A stretch of DNA of 9,895 bases from CAIMZW01 sp037130455 (GTDB lineage Bacteria; Actinomycetota; Actinomycetes; Nanopelagicales; Nanopelagicaceae). The DNA is taken from assembly GCA_037130455.1 (NCBI GenBank), contig JBAXSZ010000053.1, forward strand, positions 1 through 9,895. Reading direction: 5' to 3'. The notes beneath the pieces are model-generated. The model ran no database searches, was not told where the DNA came from, and saw only the letters and a program-made list of their open reading frames with translations. Both the position numbers and the translations under genes were made by a program. Numbering within the stretch: position 1 is the stretch's first letter; every line of letters begins with the position of its first letter. Positions 6,455 through 9,895 of the stretch are shown piece by piece.

Positions 6455-7242
6455 GATCCACTCTCCTTCCCGAAACCGCGACCTCGGCCATATTCAGCCA
6501 ATGACTCGCGAAGTAACTTTCGGCCCCGGTGAAGTCTGGACATCACTGTTCCGGTCGGGACACCAGCAATTTCAGCAATCTCTTTGTAGGAAAAACCCTC
6601 AACATCAGCCCAGTAAACCGCCATGCGAAATTCTTCTGGCATCGCTGCGAGCGCATCTTTGATATCGCTATCGGCGAGATTTTCCAGAACTACATCCTCG
6701 GCAGATTTTCCTTGGTCGCTGGTATGACTCGAGGCGTCGTGGATCTGCCAATCCTCTAATTCACCGCCAGCAATCAATGGTTGGCGTTGAGCTTTGCGAT
6801 ACGAGTTAATGAAAGTGGTAGTCAGAATCCGATAGAGCCATGCTTTGAGGTTGGTGCCAGGTTCAAATTGATGAAATGAGGTGAAGGCCTTGGCATAAGT
6901 ATCTTGCACCAGGTCTTGGGCATCGTGCGGATTCTTCGTGTACCTCAGGGCTGCTGAATAGAGTTGATCAGCAAAGACCATGGCGTCACGCTCGAAGCGC
7001 GCCTTACGTTCGGCTAGGGATTCAGTCTCTCGATTAGCAAGAGTCAGCTCACTTCGAAGTTCAGGGGATAGTTCGGCAGAAAGCTCGGGGGTAATTTCGG
7101 TTGGCATCGTCAATAAGGCTACTGCCAATTGGAGCGCCTGCGCGCCGGAATTACTGCGAACCTTGTGAGAGTTTGCTGCACGAATATCGAGTGATTTAGT
7201 CATCACTGATGGAACGGTAGCCAGAGGCGCAATATTCCCCAT
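6451..7242 (-). CDS. sigR: ECF-type RNA polymerase sigma factor, SigR/SigH family (thiol-oxidative stress)
   Basis: 263 residues from ATG 7242. It directs RNA polymerase to disulfide-stress genes (thioredoxin, mycothiol and proteolysis functions in relatives). The core starts near residue 79 with RKARFERDAMVFADQLYSAA. Region 2 contains DAQDLVQDTYAKAFTSFHQF and NLKAWLYRILTTTFINSYRK (131-150). Region 4 contains MPEEFRMAVYWADVEGFSYK, then EIAEIAGVPTGTVMSRLHRG (221-240), a helix-turn-helix that binds the -35 element. Adjacent rsrA confirms the family. The start is uncertain: in-frame ATGs at 7203 (residue 14) and 7107 (residue 46) are alternatives, none with a good SD, and the core needs only the last of them. 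Streptomyces makes a short stable and a long unstable isoform, so several starts may be real. The N-terminal extension carries a tetrapeptide repeat. Confidence 0.93.
   Translation of the reverse strand: MGNIAPLATVPSVMTKSLDIRAANSHKVRSNSGAQALQLAVALLTMPTEITPELSAELSPELRSELTLANRETESLAERKARFERDAMVFADQLYSAALRYTKNPHDAQDLVQDTYAKAFTSFHQFEPGTNLKAWLYRILTTTFINSYRKAQRQPLIAGGELEDWQIHDASSHTSDQGKSAEDVVLENLADSDIKDALAAMPEEFRMAVYWADVEGFSYKEIAEIAGVPTGTVMSRLHRGRKLLRESLAEYGRGRGFGKESGS
6461..6470 (-). promoter_or_regulatory. Shine-Dalgarno of rsrA inside the sigR 3' end
   Basis: On the minus strand this reads GGAAGGAGAG, with AGGAG eight bases before the rsrA ATG. It lies in the last sigR codons and lets rsrA be translated along with sigR, which suits stoichiometric production of an anti-sigma factor. 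Confidence 0.6.
7045..7092 (-). repeat. Four-unit tetrapeptide repeat (x-x-E-L) in the SigR N-terminal extension
   Basis: Residues 51-66 of the long SigR form read TPEL-SAEL-SPEL-RSEL, a 12-base unit repeated four times with codon variation. It is acidic, likely disordered or weakly helical, and sits just before the conserved sigma core. Confidence 0.7.
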
Positions 7243-7245
7243 CTG

Positions 7246-7267
7246 GCCCTGGCTTTTTAGCCCAGGC
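7246..7267 (-). promoter_or_regulatory. Imperfect hairpin in the sigR leader next to the 7242 start codon
   Basis: On the minus strand GCCTGGGCT and AGCCAGGGC pair with an internal mismatch or bulge around a four-base A loop. The hairpin ends three bases before the ATG at 7242, and its 3' arm contains the only SD-like AGGG. It has no T-tract, so it is not an intrinsic terminator for the upstream SRAP gene. It could mask initiation at the first sigR start; that role is inference. Confidence 0.35.
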
Positions 7268-7308
7268 TAACTCTTATCAGGTATCCCGCGCCATCAGATT
7301 CGTTGTCG

Positions 7309-8052
7309 CTAAAAAAGGGTATCTGGCGCTGCGATCTCTATCTCATCAATGAGCTCGGGGCCATTGTTTCGAACGGCGTTGACCTTTGTGGACACTGGAA
7401 CTGCCTGCAAATTAGTGGCAGGTGAATCGAATTCCAATAATGATTTAAGGAAAGGAATGGGTGCCGCACTGGGAGCCAGCCAATCGCGCCAACGATCTCG
7501 AGGCAAAAAAGTGGGCATACGGGAATGAATCTCTGCCAAAAAATCTACGGCGGGGCGGGTAATCAACGCGGCGCTTTCATGAACCTCGCCATTGGCATCC
7601 ACCCATTGATCCCAAATACCGGCAAAGGCTAAGGTCGGATGAGATGGATCGGTAGATGAGATATAGAAGGGTTGCTTCGATGGGAAGGCGCCTAATTCCG
7701 TGGCCCATTCGTAGTATCCACTTGCTGGAATTAGGCATCTTCGGGATCGAAACGCGTTGCGAAAAGTGGGTTTGCTCTCCACGGTTTCGGTTCGGGCGTT
7801 GATCGCTTGAGATTGCGATTTGATAGCGGCCGTTGCATCTTTACTCCAAGGAGCTATCAACCCCCACGAAACGGTCACCAGCTCCCGAACTAGCTGGTGA
7901 TGAAGGTCTTCCCTCTGGCGAATGATGTAAATGTCCTTAGTCGGTGCAATATTCCAATCGGCCGGGAGAATTGCCCCGGTTCGACCCCCGGTAATTTCAA
8001 ATTCCTCGATGATTTCATCGGGCAATCTGGAGAGCGCATATCGACCACACAT
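7309..8052 (-). CDS. SRAP-domain abasic-site processing protein (YedK/HMCES family)
   Basis: 247 residues. SRAP proteins crosslink covalently to abasic sites in single-stranded DNA through Cys2 and so shield them from strand breakage. The start must be the ATG at 8052, because that places Cys2 (MCGRYAL) at the N-terminus after Met removal. The longer open frame to 8229 would overlap aroA antisense and bury the active site. Key residues: Cys2, Asn34 (WNIAPT), Asn85 (INARTET), Glu115 (SGYYEW) and His176 (EIHSRMP), with WGLIAPW (63-69) and FRSRRCLIPA (101-110) between. All catalytic residues of the family are present. It is divergent from aroA with 61 bases between start codons, as I recall for Rv3226c/aroA in mycobacteria. 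No clear SD or LexA box is seen. Confidence 0.93.
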   Translation of the reverse strand: MCGRYALSRLPDEIIEEFEITGGRTGAILPADWNIAPTKDIYIIRQREDLHHQLVRELVTVSWGLIAPWSKDATAAIKSQSQAINARTETVESKPTFRNAFRSRRCLIPASGYYEWATELGAFPSKQPFYISSTDPSHPTLAFAGIWDQWVDANGEVHESAALITRPAVDFLAEIHSRMPTFLPRDRWRDWLAPSAAPIPFLKSLLEFDSPATNLQAVPVSTKVNAVRNNGPELIDEIEIAAPDTLF

Positions 8053-8113
8053 AAGCCCAGAGCGTACCTGCTGAAAAAACCTGAGCAATAGGCGCTGATG
8101 TAGGCTTTCAACT

Positions 8114-9421
8114 ATGACAGAACTCTGGCCTGCTCCGTTTCGCGCAGACCAACCAGTTTCTGCAACCATCCAAATCCCCGGCTCAAAATCGGTAACGAAT
8201 CGAGCTCTGATTTTGGCTGCCCTGGCCACCTCCGCCTCCCTCCTGCGAAAGCCACTTCACTCTCGCGATTCGGAGTTGATGATTGCCGGATTGAAAGCAC
8301 TCGGAGTCTCTATCGAGAAGTTGGAGAACGGAGATCTAGCGGTCACTCCAGCCCAACTCTTTGGGCCTACCTCGATTGATGTTGGAAATGCCGGAACCGT
8401 CATGCGCTTCTTGCCCCCGGTGGCTGCGCTAGCTTCTGGAATCGTGCATTTCGATGGCGATCCACGCTCTCACGAACGGCCATTAGGACCTGTCATCGCG
8501 GCGCTAGAAGCCCTCGGTGTCACGATCGAACATGGCTCCCGATATTCATTACCATTGACCATCAATGGCGCCGGATCATTGCGCGGTGGCGTCGTAGAAG
8601 TGGATGCGACCTCTTCCAGTCAATTTATCTCAGCGCTCTTGCTCATCGGCCCAGCGACCAAAGAAGGAATCACCGTGCGTCATATCGGTGAGCACCTGCC
8701 TTCCATGCCGCATATTGAAATGACAATCCAGATGTTGCGCGACTTTGGAGCTCACGTCGACGTTTCAGACTTTGCGGCAACCGGAAAATATGAATGGCAA
8801 GTTCACCCCGGCGCATTGAACGGCGTAGATCTTGTAATCGAACCAGACCTCTCCAACGCAGCACCATTTATGGCAGCCGCGATGATTTGCGGTGGTCAGA
8901 TACGAATTCAAGATTGGCCAACGAATACCACGCAGCCAGGAGATCAACTTCGAACTATCTTTTCCAAGATGGGCGCCGACATTTCCTTAGTTCCCAACAA
9001 CTCCGGACACACGGATTTGCTGATCATAGGTGGAAGCGCGATTCACGGAATTGACATTGACCTACATGATGTTGGTGAACTAACTCCTTCTATTGCTGCA
9101 GTGTGTGCGCTCGCTGATTCGCCATCAACACTTCGCGGGATCGGACATTTGCGACTTCACGAAACTGACCGGTTGGCCGCCATTGCTGCGGAAATTAACG
9201 CCTTGGGCGGAGATGTCGAAGAAGAAGAATCTTCCCTCTACATAAGCCCAGAGCCATTGCACGCTGGAATTTTTCACACATACGATGACCACCGCTTGGC
9301 CACGGCCGGAGCGATGTTGGGCTTAGTCGTCGCTGGAATCCAGGTAGAAAATATTGCAACGACGAGAAAAACGCTGCCGGACTTTCCTGGTTCCTGGACT
9401 GAAATGCTCAATGGTCAATAA
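8114..9421 (+). CDS. aroA: 3-phosphoshikimate 1-carboxyvinyltransferase (EPSP synthase)
   Basis: 435 residues. It transfers the enolpyruvyl group of PEP to shikimate-3-phosphate, the sixth step of the shikimate pathway to chorismate and aromatic amino acids. Motifs in order: IPGSKSVTNRALILAA (21-36) with Lys25; DVGNAGTVMRFLPPVAAL (89-106), the PEP-binding loop; DGDPRSHERPLGP (114-126); DATSSSQFISALLL (164-177); EPDLSNAAPFMAAA (243-256); DVGELTPSIAAV (319-330); LRLHETDRLAAIAAE (346-360) and YDDHRLATAGAMLG (390-403). Phe99 stands where E. coli has Pro101, and His349 where it has Lys in KETDR, as in other actinobacterial enzymes. Full length for the family. A weak AGG lies nine bases before the ATG. 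It runs into rsgA with an 11-base overlap. Confidence 0.97.
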   Translation: MTELWPAPFRADQPVSATIQIPGSKSVTNRALILAALATSASLLRKPLHSRDSELMIAGLKALGVSIEKLENGDLAVTPAQLFGPTSIDVGNAGTVMRFLPPVAALASGIVHFDGDPRSHERPLGPVIAALEALGVTIEHGSRYSLPLTINGAGSLRGGVVEVDATSSSQFISALLLIGPATKEGITVRHIGEHLPSMPHIEMTIQMLRDFGAHVDVSDFAATGKYEWQVHPGALNGVDLVIEPDLSNAAPFMAAAMICGGQIRIQDWPTNTTQPGDQLRTIFSKMGADISLVPNNSGHTDLLIIGGSAIHGIDIDLHDVGELTPSIAAVCALADSPSTLRGIGHLRLHETDRLAAIAAEINALGGDVEEEESSLYISPEPLHAGIFHTYDDHRLATAGAMLGLVVAGIQVENIATTRKTLPDFPGSWTEMLNGQ

Positions 9422-9895
9422 GCGAGATTTCGATGAAGACGATGTCCGTTCGCGGCCAGCGCGAAGTACTCGGCCACGAACAAAAGATCGTCCTGACTAT
9501 TCACAGGCAACCCAAGCTTTGGTTATTGCAGTAGATAGAGGTCGCACTACCTGTGTTATCGATCAATCTTTGCTAGTCGTGACAGCCATGAAATCTCGAG
9601 AATTAGGAAAGAAATCAGTAGTTGTCGGCGATCGCGTTGGTGTGGTTGGAGATATTTCTGGCAGCGAAGGTTCCCTCGCCAGAATTGTGACGGTGCTGCC
9701 CCGTAAAAATGCATTGACCAGAACTATCGATGACAATCCCGGTGAAGAGCGCATCATTGTTGCCAACATTGATCAGATGGCTATCGTCATTGCTGCCGCA
9801 AATCCAGAGCCACGGCATGGTTTCGTAGATAGAGCCCTAGTAGTCGCTTTTGATCAAGGAATTAAACCGATCATTATTTTGACCAAACGAGATCT
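9411..9895 (+). CDS. rsgA: Ribosome small-subunit-dependent GTPase A, 3' truncated by window end
   Basis: The first 161 residues of a circularly permuted GTPase that binds the 30S subunit late in assembly. Start: ATG 9411, overlapping the aroA stop by 11 bases; no other start fits the frame upstream of the conserved domain. An Arg/Asp-rich, likely flexible N-terminus (MVNKRDFDEDDVRSRPARS) leads into an OB-fold (about residues 37-100) with VVVGDRVGVVGD and LPRKNALTRT. The GTPase domain then begins with ANIDQMAIVIAAANPEP, FVDRALVVAFDQGIKP and IIILTKRD. TKRD is the G4 motif, which precedes G1 and G3 in this permuted family. The G1 and G3 motifs and the C-terminal zinc knuckle lie outside the window. 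The aroA-rsgA order is common in actinobacteria, and the overlap suggests coupled translation. Confidence 0.93.
   Translation, partial: MVNKRDFDEDDVRSRPARSTRPRTKDRPDYSQATQALVIAVDRGRTTCVIDQSLLVVTAMKSRELGKKSVVVGDRVGVVGDISGSEGSLARIVTVLPRKNALTRTIDDNPGEERIIVANIDQMAIVIAAANPEPRHGFVDRALVVAFDQGIKPIIILTKRD

Noticed and set aside
7243..7340. Search for a SigR-type autoregulatory promoter (GGAAT, 18-19 bases, GTT) before sigR
   Set aside because: A GGGAT and a GTT are present but only 11 bases apart; no pair with correct spacing was found.
8053..8113. Search for a LexA/SOS box (GAAC-N4-GTTC) between SRAP and aroA
   Set aside because: No GAAC half-site is present in the gap, so SOS control cannot be claimed.
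8053..8229. Upstream extension of the SRAP reading frame (59 more residues)
   Set aside because: It would bury the catalytic Cys2 inside the protein and overlap the aroA start in antisense; the residues are the complement of aroA coding sequence.
8670..9054. Overlapping frames on both strands inside aroA
   Set aside because: They are shadows of the complete EPSP synthase frame, with no domain features or ribosome sites.

Overview
The window looks like ordinary chromosome from a mid-GC actinobacterium (Actinomycetota). Four things point there: a fused 2-oxoglutarate decarboxylase/dehydrogenase (Kgd/OdhA type, with E2-like and E1 domains in one chain), a SigR/RsrA zinc anti-sigma redox switch of the Streptomyces/Mycobacterium type, a nickel superoxide dismutase with its maturation protease, and an SRAP gene divergent from aroA-rsgA. 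From memory, the last block resembles the M. tuberculosis Rv3223c (sigH) to Rv3228 neighbourhood. The base composition is clearly below that of streptomycetes or mycobacteria, so a freshwater-type or other reduced-GC lineage is possible, but that is inference.

Layout. Bases 1-160 hold the 5' end of a minus-strand gene with a degenerate GGDEF-like start. It is divergent from a small four-helix membrane protein gene (269-667, +). Next comes kgd (799-4647, +), nearly abutting the convergent sodX (4655-4990, -). sodX is head to head with sodN (5093-5518, +). A strong hairpin terminator ends sodN and reaches into the 3' end of a minus-strand hotdog thioesterase gene (5563-5979). Upstream of that gene, on the same strand, are rsrA (6053-6454) and sigR (6451-7242), which overlap by ATGA. 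An SRAP/YedK gene (7309-8052, -) is divergent from aroA (8114-9421, +), and aroA overlaps the start of rsgA (9411 to the window end, +).

The genes fall into three themes. Kgd is central carbon metabolism. SodN/SodX and SigR/RsrA are oxidative and thiol stress defence, with the thioesterase as a possible third gene of the sigR transcript. SRAP protects abasic sites in DNA, while aroA and rsgA are housekeeping genes for the shikimate pathway and 30S ribosome assembly.

No mobile element, CRISPR array, tRNA, rRNA or phage gene was seen, and no gap between genes exceeds 300 bases. I see no convincing new multi-gene system. The points worth a second look are family-level deviations: the RsrA C-terminal extension, the SigR N-terminal extension with a tetrapeptide repeat, a thioesterase lacking the FlK catalytic His, the long SodN propeptide with divergent sodX, and the truncated GGDEF-like gene at the edge.
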